In this document: piece by piece, positions 57,049 through 64,000 of the stretch
Numbering within the stretch: the stretch's first letter is position 1
Layout: each line of letters begins with the position of its first letter
Assembly: GCF_041102775.1 (NCBI RefSeq)
Contig: NZ_JBGCUO010000001.1
Coordinates: 744,001-808,000, forward strand
Length of the DNA stretch: 64,000 nt
Origin: Alcanivorax sp. REN37
Lineage (GTDB): Bacteria > Pseudomonadota > Gammaproteobacteria > Pseudomonadales > Alcanivoracaceae
Reading direction: 5' to 3'
Program-made: the position numbers and the translations under genes
Notes under the pieces: generated by a model
Told to the model about the DNA's origin: nothing
Database searches by the model: none
Seen by the model: only the letters and a program-made list of their open reading frames with translations

Positions 57049-57870
57049 TCAGGCGGCGGACGGCCCACAGTCGCAGCGGAAAAACCGGTTGTCTTCCAGT
57101 CGCAATGCGCTGAGTTGGCCGCCCCACACACAGCCGGTATCCAGTGCGGTGATATTGCTGCCGCCGTCAGTATTACCGGCCAGTGCCGCCCAGTGGCCGA
57201 ATAACACGCGGGTACCGGTGTCGCGTGCTGGGTGCAGATACCAGGGTGCGTAACCCGGCGGCGGAGCATCGGCTTCGCCCTTGCTGGACAAATCGAGGGC
57301 GCCGTCGGCATCGACAAACCGCATGCGGGTCAGATAGTTGGTGATCACCCGCCAGCGCAGCGGCGGCGCCAGGTCTTCCTGCCACTGCAGCGGTTCATTG
57401 CCGTACATGTGAGCGAAGTACTGCGCCGGCTGCTCGCGGATGGCGGTCTCCACTTCGGCTGCGCGCGCCAATAGCTGCGCCGGGCTCCATAGCGGCGGCA
57501 AGCCGGCGTGCACCATCACCGCGCCGAACTCGGGCAGGTCCAGCGCCAGCGGCTGCGCCTGCAGCCAGGCCAGCAGCTCTGGGCCGTCGGCGGCGGCGAG
57601 AATCGGTGCCAAGTCCTGTTCTTTTTTGCGCAGCGCCACCGTGCCGGCAGCAATCGCCAGTAAATGCAGGTCGTGGTTGCCGAGCACCAGTTGGATGGCG
57701 TGGCGATGGCGGTACAGCAGGCGCAGGGTGCCGAGTGAGTCCTCGCCGCGTGCGACCAAATCGCCGGCCAACAGCAGGCGATCTTGGCTGGGGTTAAAAG
57801 CGATGCGATCCAGCAGGCGCTCCAGGGCGCCGAGGCAGCCCTGGATGTCTCCAATGGCGTAGGTGGCCAT
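57049..57870 (-). CDS. apaH: Diadenosine tetraphosphatase (symmetrical)
   Basis: Hydrolyses Ap4A and related alarmones to two ADP. The 273-residue metallophosphatase shows YAIGDIQGCLGAL, LAGDLVARGEDS and LGNHDLHLLA, the three metal motifs, and FGHWAAL near the end. GGAGACCCC precedes the ATG. It is last in the lptD-surA-pdxA-rsmA-apaG-apaH block, with 12 bases after apaG. Confidence 0.98.
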   Translation of the reverse strand: MATYAIGDIQGCLGALERLLDRIAFNPSQDRLLLAGDLVARGEDSLGTLRLLYRHRHAIQLVLGNHDLHLLAIAAGTVALRKKEQDLAPILAAADGPELLAWLQAQPLALDLPEFGAVMVHAGLPPLWSPAQLLARAAEVETAIREQPAQYFAHMYGNEPLQWQEDLAPPLRWRVITNYLTRMRFVDADGALDLSSKGEADAPPPGYAPWYLHPARDTGTRVLFGHWAALAGNTDGGSNITALDTGCVWGGQLSALRLEDNRFFRCDCGPSAA

Positions 57871-57882
57871 GGGGTCTCCGGT

Positions 57883-58278
57883 TCAGTGCAGCATCAACGG
57901 ACGGGCGAGGGTGAACGGGGCGATGGCGGCATCAAAGTAGTGGCCGTCGTCGGCCAGCATCTGGTAGCTGCCTTGCATGGTACCGAACGGCGTCGGCAGG
58001 ATCGCCACGCTGGTGTAGGCAAACGCATCGCCGGGCGCGAGATGGGGATGTTCCCCGACCACGCCTTCGCCGTGCACTTCCTGCACCTGTTCATCACCGT
58101 CGGTGATGATCCAGTGGCGCGTCAGTAGCTTGGCCGGCAGCGAGCCATTGTTGGTGACGGTGATGTGGTAGGCGAACACATAGCGCTCGGCGTCGTCATC
58201 ACTTTGTTCGGCAAGGAATTCCGCCACGGTGGTGACGTCGATGGCGTACACCTGGGCAGGATCGGCGGCGTGGTTCAT
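57883..58278 (-). CDS. apaG: ApaG protein
   Basis: A 131-residue beta-sandwich protein of the ApaG family, with YHITVTNNGSLPAKLLTRHW, VHGEGVVGEHPHLAPGDAF and GTMQGSYQM as characteristic stretches. The biochemical role is not settled. It overlaps rsmA by four bases (ATGA) and precedes apaH by 12, the universal order in gammaproteobacteria. Confidence 0.97.
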   Translation of the reverse strand: MNHAADPAQVYAIDVTTVAEFLAEQSDDDAERYVFAYHITVTNNGSLPAKLLTRHWIITDGDEQVQEVHGEGVVGEHPHLAPGDAFAYTSVAILPTPFGTMQGSYQMLADDGHYFDAAIAPFTLARPLMLH

Positions 58279-59075
58279 GGAGCCTCCGTGGCACGGGCGG
58301 CGGCCACCGTGTTGGCCAAGGTGGCAAAATCCGCTAAAGACAGACAGTCCGGGCGCAGGCCCGGATCGACACCGGCGGCGTTGATTTCCGCCGCGGTCAA
58401 GTAACGTTTGAGACCGTTACGCACCGCTTTACGGCGCTGGGTAAACACCTGGTTCACCAGCTCGCTGAACAGCGTGTAGTCGGTTACCGGCGCCGGCAAT
58501 TGATCATGGGGCGTCAGCCGCACGATGGCGGAATCCACTCGCGGCGGCGGGTTGAACGCGCCCGGCGGCACCGGGAACAGAAAGTCGGTGCGGCAGTGAT
58601 ACTGAATCATCACGCTGAGCCGGCCCCAGTCGCTGGTACCGGGCACCGCCACCAGCCGGTCCACCATCTCTTTTTGCAGCATGAAGTGCATGTCGCGCAC
58701 CTCGCTGATCTGCTCGATCAAGTGGAACATCAGCGGCGTGGAAATGTTGTACGGCAGGTTGCCGACCACGCGCAGACTGCGCGGGCCACTGCTGAGGGTG
58801 CTGAAATCAAACCGCAGCGCGTCGGCCTGGTGAATGGTCAGGCGGCGCTCACTGAGGGTGCGCTGCAGCAGGGCAATCAGGTCGCGGTCGAGTTCCACCG
58901 CATGCAGATGGTCCACGGCGTCCATCAGCGGGCGCGTCAGCGCCCCTTGGCCGGGGCCGATTTCCACCATCAGATCGTCGGGCTTGGGTGCGATGCTGCG
59001 GACCAGACGCTGAATGATGGCTTGGTCCGTCAGGAAGTTCTGGCCAAAGCGCTTGCGCGCTTGGTGCGAGCCCAT
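58275..59075 (-). CDS. rsmA: 16S rRNA dimethyladenosine transferase (KsgA)
   Basis: Dimethylates two adjacent adenines near the 3' end of 16S rRNA, a late ribosome-assembly step. The 266-residue protein has RFGQNFLTD at the start, the SAM motif VEIGPGQGALT and the catalytic NLPYNIS. It overlaps apaG by four bases and follows pdxA after 54 bases. Confidence 0.98.
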   Translation of the reverse strand: MGSHQARKRFGQNFLTDQAIIQRLVRSIAPKPDDLMVEIGPGQGALTRPLMDAVDHLHAVELDRDLIALLQRTLSERRLTIHQADALRFDFSTLSSGPRSLRVVGNLPYNISTPLMFHLIEQISEVRDMHFMLQKEMVDRLVAVPGTSDWGRLSVMIQYHCRTDFLFPVPPGAFNPPPRVDSAIVRLTPHDQLPAPVTDYTLFSELVNQVFTQRRKAVRNGLKRYLTAAEINAAGVDPGLRPDCLSLADFATLANTVAAARATEAP

Positions 59076-59129
59076 GGGCGATCCTCTGGCAAAAAAGATG
59101 ATGCAGTGTAGCGCGTTAGCTGGAACCGG

Positions 59130-60122
59130 TCATTGTCCGGCCAGCGTCATCGCCCAGCGGGTGGCCGCCTGCAGACTGCGATGGCTGGCGCGGCCGCTGC
59201 CAGCCAGGTCAAAGGCGGTGCCGTGATCCACTGAGGTGCGCACGAAAGGCAGCCCGAGGGTGATGTTGATGGCTTCGCCGAAACCGCTGTATTTGAGCAC
59301 CGGCAAGCCTTGGTCGTGGTACATCGCCAGCACCGCGTCTTGCTGCGCCAAGTGCTTGGGCGTGAAGGCGGTGTCGGCCGGCAACGGGCCGCTGAGCTGC
59401 ATGCCTTCGGCGCGCAGAGCGTCCAGCACCGGGATGATCACATCCAGTTCTTCACGGCCGAGGTGGCCGCTTTCGCCGGCGTGGGGATTGAGACCGAGCA
59501 CCATGATGCGCGGGTGCGGCACGCTGAAGCGCTCGCGCAGATCCTTGTGCAGGATGCGCAGGGTGGCGCTGAGGTCATCGGCGTTGATGGCATCGGCCAC
59601 CTCGCGCAGCGGCAGGTGAGTGGTGGCTAGCGCCACCCGCAGGGCCGGGGTGGCGAGCATCATCACTACCCGTTCGATGCCGCTGCGCTGGGCCAGGTAT
59701 TCGGTGTGACCGGTGAAGCTGGCGTCGGCGCCTTCGCAGATCACCGCTTTCGACAGCGGGGCGGTGACCATGCCGGCAAAAGTGCCATCAAGGCAGCCGT
59801 CGATGGCGCGGTCGAGCAGGGTGAGGGTGCCACGCGCGGTGGCCGGATCGGGTTGCCCGGCGATGACGTTGGCGCCGGCTGGGCAGTGCCAGACTGATAG
59901 CGCTTCGCCGCTGGCGCGGTCGCCGGGTTGCCAAGCCCGCAGTCGTACCTCCAGCCGCAGCTGCTCGGCACGTGCCTGCAGTACGTCCAGATCGCCGAGC
60001 ACTACCAGAGGCGCACCCGGCTGCGAACGTGGCAGCCCAAGCACCAGATCCGGTCCGATACCGGCGGGGTCTCCACTGGTGACAGCAAGGGGGCGGCGAT
60101 CGCTGACGCGGGGTAGTGGCAC
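59130..60122 (-). CDS. pdxA: 4-hydroxythreonine-4-phosphate dehydrogenase
   Basis: Pyridoxal-5'-phosphate pathway enzyme; oxidises 4-phosphohydroxy-L-threonine. The N terminus has LAVTSGDPAGIGPDL, and later conserved segments include TGHTEYLA (metal-binding His), GLNPHAGESGHLG and YHDQGLPVLKY. The frame is open up to an ATG at 60158, but the GTG at 60122 lies nine bases after GAGGAG and gives 330 residues, matching E. coli PdxA (329). It follows surA after 76 bases. Confidence 0.96.
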   Translation of the reverse strand: MPLPRVSDRRPLAVTSGDPAGIGPDLVLGLPRSQPGAPLVVLGDLDVLQARAEQLRLEVRLRAWQPGDRASGEALSVWHCPAGANVIAGQPDPATARGTLTLLDRAIDGCLDGTFAGMVTAPLSKAVICEGADASFTGHTEYLAQRSGIERVVMMLATPALRVALATTHLPLREVADAINADDLSATLRILHKDLRERFSVPHPRIMVLGLNPHAGESGHLGREELDVIIPVLDALRAEGMQLSGPLPADTAFTPKHLAQQDAVLAMYHDQGLPVLKYSGFGEAINITLGLPFVRTSVDHGTAFDLAGSGRASHRSLQAATRWAMTLAGQ

Positions 60123-60166
60123 GGTGACAGGCTCCTCAGGGTTGAAGAGCCAGAGCATAGCACTGT

Positions 60167-60190
60167 CCCGGGCTGGCGCAGCAGCCCGGG
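60167..60190 (-). terminator. Hairpin between surA and pdxA
   Basis: CCCGGGCTG and CAGCCCGGG form a 9-bp stem with a 6-base loop just past the surA stop. With no T-run it is more likely an attenuator or processing signal than a full terminator. Confidence 0.4.
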
Positions 60191-60198
60191 CAGCGGGA

Positions 60199-61491
60199 TT
60201 AGATGCGGATGTCGACGTAGGCTTCGTTACGGGCTTCGCGCAGCCACTGCTGCAGCTCTTCCTCGTAGCGGCGTTGTTGCAGCGCCTGGCGCGCCCGCAG
60301 CACGCGGTATTCGTCGCTCATGTCGGCTTTGCGGGTGCCCAGCACTTCGAGGAAGTGCCAGCCGAATTCGCTCTGGAACACCGGCGACAGCTGGCCTTGG
60401 GACAGGCTGCCGTACATGTCTTCGAACTCCGGCACCATCTCACCCGGCGACACCCAACCGAGGTCACCGCCGGAGCGGGCACTGCCGGGATCATCAGAGT
60501 ATTCGCGCGCCAGCGCAGCGAAGTCTTCACCGGCGGCAACACGGTCGTGCAGCTGTTCAGCGAGGCGTTCCGCTTGGGCACCGGAGCGCAGCGCGGTGGA
60601 GCGGATCAGGATATGACGCACGTGGGTCTGCGACACAATCTGCACCGCTTCGCCGCGCTTGCCAAACATTTTCAGGATGTGGAAACCGTTGCCGGCGCGC
60701 AGCGGTTCGGTGACCGCACCTTCTTCCAGCGTCAAGGCTGCATCGGCGAACAGCGATGGCAATTGTGCCGCCGGTCGCCAGCCCAGATCGCCGCCTTCAA
60801 GGGCGTTGGGGCCGTCTGAGTAGCTCACCGCCATTTCACTGAAATCAGCGCCATCGCGCAGCTTCTGCACCACCTCTTCGGCGCGTTTGCGGGCGCGCTC
60901 CAGTTGCGTCGGCGAGGCTTCGTCCGGCAGCGACACCAAAATGTGGCCGAGGTGGAATTCCGATTCGAACAGCTGCTTGCCCATTTCCGAATCAATGAAG
61001 CGTTCCACTTCACGGTCGGTGACCCGCACCCGACGTGCCACTTGGCGCTGGTGCAGCTGGTTGAGCACCATTTCGGTACGGATCTGCTCGCGGAACGAGC
61101 CCCAGTCGATGCCGTCTTCACGGATGGCGTCGGCGAACTGTTCCAAGTTCATGTCGTTCTGGCGCGCGATGCCGGTCAGGGTCTGGTTCAGCGAACCATC
61201 ATCGACGCGGATGCCGGCGCGGGTGGCCATGTCCATCTGCAGACGCTCGACGATCATGCGCTCCAGCACCTGCGGGCGTACCACGTCACGCGGTGGCAAG
61301 CTGCGGCGGTCGGCAATCATCTGCCGGGCCAGCTCATCGACGCGCGCGTCCAGCTCGCTTTCCATGATCACGCTGTCGTCCACCACCGCAGCGATACGGT
61401 CCAGCACTTCCATGGCTGCGCTGGCAACGCCAGTCCACAGGGCCAGCAGGGTGAGCAGGCCAAGCCTGCGCAGTGGGGCATCAATCTTCAT
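60199..61491 (-). CDS. surA: Periplasmic chaperone and peptidyl-prolyl isomerase SurA
   Basis: Helps fold outer-membrane proteins including LptD. The 430-residue protein has a signal peptide ending near VASA, an N-terminal chaperone domain (VLDRIAAVVDDSVIMESEL) and two parvulin domains, starting FHLGHILVSLP and HVRHILIRST. The frame continues upstream but the ATG at 61491 (MKIDAPL) is where the signal peptide begins. It overlaps lptD by 11 bases. Confidence 0.97.
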   Translation of the reverse strand: MKIDAPLRRLGLLTLLALWTGVASAAMEVLDRIAAVVDDSVIMESELDARVDELARQMIADRRSLPPRDVVRPQVLERMIVERLQMDMATRAGIRVDDGSLNQTLTGIARQNDMNLEQFADAIREDGIDWGSFREQIRTEMVLNQLHQRQVARRVRVTDREVERFIDSEMGKQLFESEFHLGHILVSLPDEASPTQLERARKRAEEVVQKLRDGADFSEMAVSYSDGPNALEGGDLGWRPAAQLPSLFADAALTLEEGAVTEPLRAGNGFHILKMFGKRGEAVQIVSQTHVRHILIRSTALRSGAQAERLAEQLHDRVAAGEDFAALAREYSDDPGSARSGGDLGWVSPGEMVPEFEDMYGSLSQGQLSPVFQSEFGWHFLEVLGTRKADMSDEYRVLRARQALQQRRYEEELQQWLREARNEAYVDIRI

Positions 61492-63775
61492 CGGCGTAGG
61501 TTCTCCCGTAGCCCGGTATGCTGCGCTCCAGCAGTTTCTCGATCTTGCCGCCGAAACCGCCGAGGCCAATCATCTGAATCTGCAATTGCAGGTTGCGGTC
61601 CGCCAGCAGCCGGCCGTCGCCCTTGCGGTCGCTCAGGGTACGGATGCTCACCAGTCGCAATTGCCAGCAGCAGTCGTGGTACTCGACGCCCACCAGGTTT
61701 TCCAGCGAGCGCTCGTCTTTGATGTCGTACAGCCAGCGGCCGATCACGTTCCAGTTGCGGTGGACAGGCCAGAAGCCGGCCAGTTCCGTTTGCTCGATGT
61801 TTTCCTGGGCGCGGTAGCGGTAGCCGACGTGCACCACCCGCCGTTCGCCATCGGAATAACCGAGCCGGATGCTGTTTTGCTCGCGCCGGTCATTCTCGCG
61901 GTCCCACTGGGTTTCCGCGAACAGGTGCCAGTAGCGTTTGAAGTACCAGGTGGCGTCCGCCACCATCGGCGACCAGTCGCGTCGGTCCACCGGGCGGTTG
62001 TCCAACTGCACTTGGCGGTCTTCCAAGTAATAGGACTGCCCCATGCGCAGTCGCAACGCTTCGCGCCCGCTGTCGCTGTTGAGCAGCCGCGATGTCAGAC
62101 CCACCGACACTTTCTCTTCATCGCCGATGCGGTCGTAACCGGTATAGCGGTTTTCACGGAACAGGCTGTTGTAGCCAAACGTCAGCTCGCCGGAGTCGAA
62201 GTCTGGCAGGTCGCTCTGGTCTTGGTAGTCAATGCGGTTGTAGAACAGCCGCGGCTCCAGCGTTTGCACCCAGTCGTTGTCGCGGAACGCCAGATCGCGC
62301 TCGAAGAACAGCCCGGAGTCCATGCTGACGCCCCACATGTCGCGCGTCGGGCGATCGCTGGGCAGGGTGTCGACGCCATCGAGCTGGTAGCGGGTGTGGT
62401 ACACCCGCGCGCGCGGCTCCACATAACCCCAGGAGGTGCGCAGCGGCATGGTCAGCGCCGGCTGCAAGTGCAGACGGTCGCCGGTGATGTTGTCCAACGG
62501 CAGGCTGGTGGAACGATCGAAACGGGTGAAGTCGCTCATCCACAACATTTTCAGTGGGCCGACCAAGGTCGGATCACCACTGACCGCCAGCTGCGGCAGC
62601 CGGCGGTAGGGTTTGTTGGCGTCCGGCAGCATCGGGTCGATGGTCTGCCACGCTTGCACTCGGCCCAGGAACGACCAGGTGCGGCCCCAGTACTGCGCGG
62701 TACCTTCACGCGGCAGGTTGGTCTGCGAGCGCACGTCGAGGCCGGTGTCCAGGTCCTTGAAGTAGAAGTCATCCGACACATAGTTGACGTCGGCGTCCAA
62801 GGTCCAGCGGTTGATCTGGCCGTGGTGCTGGTAGCCGGCGATCACCCGCGAGTCATTGTTGAACTGGCGATCGGATTCGATGCGGCCATAGCTCAAGGTG
62901 CCGCGACCGAGCCCGGTCAGATAACGGAATTCGGCGTCGAGACCGGTGCCGCGGTTCTGGATGTGGCGCGGCGCCAGCGTCGCATCCAACTGCGGATGCA
63001 GGTTCAGGTAGATCGGTTGGGCAAAGTCGAAGCCGCCGTCGTCACTGGTGGTCAGGCTCGGGAACAGCAACCCGGATTTGCGCCGGTCGTCGATCGGGAA
63101 CGTGATCCACGGCAGGTACAGCACCGGTACGTCGCGCACCCGCAGCACCATATTGCGTGCAGTGCCCCAGCCAGTGGCTTGGTCCAGCGCCATATGACCG
63201 GCATCCAACCGCCAGCCGCTGGAGTCCGGCGGGCAGGTGGTATAGCGCGCTTGGTCCAGATACACCATGTCGCCTTGCTGCTCGATACGGCTGGCACTGC
63301 CACGGGCGTGCTGGGCGTAGAGCGCATAGTCGACCTGAGTGAAGGTGCCGGCGCGGGCGTGAATGTTGCCGCTCATGTGTTCGGCATCGACCGCGAATTC
63401 CGGGGTGCGAGCGCGTACCCGGCCCTCCAGCAGGAAGTCGCCGCTGGTCTGGTCGAGCTGGGCCTGGTCGGCGCTCAGCATGCGGCCCGGCTGCTCGATG
63501 CGAACATCTCCTGACAATTGTGTCAGGCCGCCGGGTACCATCTGCGAGCGCGCCATGGTGACAATGGTGTCTGCCGCCGGGTCCGGCACCCCGAGCGCCG
63601 GGTTGTAGTACAACCCTTCGCACCAAGCCGGTACCTTCTGGCGTTGCTCGGGTGGTAACTGGCGGACCTGCTCACGGGTCATCCAACCCAGCTCGGCCAT
63701 GGCCGGCAACGGCAGCAGGGCCCCGCCAAGTAGCAGGGTAGTGAACAGCCTTGAAGGGACGGATCGCAGTGGCAT
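61481..63775 (-). CDS. lptD: LPS-assembly protein LptD
   Basis: The outer-membrane barrel that inserts LPS into the surface leaflet with LptE. The 764-residue protein has a signal peptide (LLLGGALLPLPAMA), an OstA-type N-terminal domain (VRIEQPGRMLSADQA) and a large barrel. Four cysteines, Cys52, about 181, and an adjacent pair near 707-708 (HDCCWQL), match the positions of the two interlocking disulfides of E. coli LptD. First gene of the lptD-surA-pdxA-rsmA-apaG-apaH block; divergent from the kinase gene at 63839. Confidence 0.97.
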   Translation of the reverse strand: MPLRSVPSRLFTTLLLGGALLPLPAMAELGWMTREQVRQLPPEQRQKVPAWCEGLYYNPALGVPDPAADTIVTMARSQMVPGGLTQLSGDVRIEQPGRMLSADQAQLDQTSGDFLLEGRVRARTPEFAVDAEHMSGNIHARAGTFTQVDYALYAQHARGSASRIEQQGDMVYLDQARYTTCPPDSSGWRLDAGHMALDQATGWGTARNMVLRVRDVPVLYLPWITFPIDDRRKSGLLFPSLTTSDDGGFDFAQPIYLNLHPQLDATLAPRHIQNRGTGLDAEFRYLTGLGRGTLSYGRIESDRQFNNDSRVIAGYQHHGQINRWTLDADVNYVSDDFYFKDLDTGLDVRSQTNLPREGTAQYWGRTWSFLGRVQAWQTIDPMLPDANKPYRRLPQLAVSGDPTLVGPLKMLWMSDFTRFDRSTSLPLDNITGDRLHLQPALTMPLRTSWGYVEPRARVYHTRYQLDGVDTLPSDRPTRDMWGVSMDSGLFFERDLAFRDNDWVQTLEPRLFYNRIDYQDQSDLPDFDSGELTFGYNSLFRENRYTGYDRIGDEEKVSVGLTSRLLNSDSGREALRLRMGQSYYLEDRQVQLDNRPVDRRDWSPMVADATWYFKRYWHLFAETQWDRENDRREQNSIRLGYSDGERRVVHVGYRYRAQENIEQTELAGFWPVHRNWNVIGRWLYDIKDERSLENLVGVEYHDCCWQLRLVSIRTLSDRKGDGRLLADRNLQLQIQMIGLGGFGGKIEKLLERSIPGYGRTYADED

Positions 63776-63838
63776 TCGGTATCCGGAACGGGTAAAAAGC
63801 GCTGCAAAAGTGGCGAGTGTAAAGGAAGCTCAGAGGCA

Positions 63839-64000
63839 ATGCAGCCGCAGACCAATCAACAGGATACACGCCGACTGGCATTGGATCAGTGGGTACAAAC
63901 GTCCCTCGGTGAGCCGGTACGGGGCGAGGTCGCATCGGCTGATGCCAGTTTCCGCCGCTACTTCCGCTATTACCGCCCGGACGGCAGCAGTTTGATCGCC
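63839..64000 (+). CDS. amgK: AmgK-type sugar kinase (partial)
   Basis: The first 54 codons of a phosphotransferase that continues beyond the window. It starts MQPQTNQQDTRRLALDQW and includes ADASFRRYFRYYRPDG, the opening of the AmgK (anomeric MurNAc/GlcNAc kinase) fold in the aminoglycoside phosphotransferase superfamily. AmgK divergent from lptD, usually followed by murU, is standard in Pseudomonas and relatives and serves cell-wall recycling that bypasses MurA. The ATG has AGGAAG and GAGG upstream. Confidence 0.85.
   Translation, partial: MQPQTNQQDTRRLALDQWVQTSLGEPVRGEVASADASFRRYFRYYRPDGSSLIA

Overview
The window is high-GC gammaproteobacterial chromosome, most like an Alcanivorax/Alcanivoracaceae-type marine hydrocarbon degrader. 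This rests on gene order and protein character, not on a database search. Supporting points are the macromolecular-synthesis operon (rpsU, GatB/YqeY protein, dnaG, rpoD), the block lptD-surA-pdxA-rsmA-apaG-apaH with a divergent amgK-type kinase as in Pseudomonas and relatives, a membrane di-iron hydroxylase of the AlkB/XylM group with its own reductase and an AlkS/MalT-like regulator, a FadL-like porin, and a PraB-like secreted protein.

Layout. 1-12 kb: DsbA/FrnE-like oxidoreductase, propionyl-CoA synthetase, the translationally coupled selD-selU pair for tRNA selenouridine, a Kdo hydroxylase, a MATE pump, a hydrolase divergent from a TetR regulator, a siderophore-interacting reductase with a MarR regulator, and an orphan lipoprotein. 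12-18 kb: a small Cys-rich CWC protein, then FadL-like porin, very large lipoprotein and PraB-like protein in a row, a candidate hydrophobic-substrate uptake module. 18-23 kb: a methyltransferase, a lipoprotein metallohydrolase, and an Old Yellow Enzyme divergent from an HxlR regulator. 23-29.5 kb: AraC regulator, ferredoxin-type reductase, membrane hydroxylase and AlkS-like regulator. 29.5-34.2 kb: a TRAP-type transporter with fused small and large permease parts, an unusual solute-binding protein and a TatT-like lipoprotein.

34.5-44.4 kb is a genomic island in a tRNA-Ile2 (CAU) gene, bounded by a perfect 48-bp direct repeat that copies the 3' part of the tRNA. It carries hsdR, an Abi/HEPN protein, hsdM, hsdS and an unrecognised protein in one orientation. 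No intact integrase is visible; the tRNA-proximal end holds decayed coding sequence. Short GTACC repeats sit just inside both ends.

44.4-64 kb is conserved core: rpoD, dnaG, yqeY-type gene, rpsU, tsaD, plsY, folB, folK, a FolM/PTR1-like reductase, cca, an EamA transporter, nitronate monooxygenase, apaH, apaG, rsmA, pdxA, surA, lptD and the start of amgK. Between folK and the reductase lies a striking array of about 30 heptanucleotide units with a 35-bp higher-order pattern.

Nothing here is clearly a wholly new system. The points most worth a second look are the hydrocarbon uptake and oxidation modules, the TRAP/TatT transporter, the Hsd island with an internal HEPN gene and an unknown terminal gene, the heptamer array, and several well-formed operators (twin sites at the left edge, TetR site, overlapping MarR/Fur-like sites).
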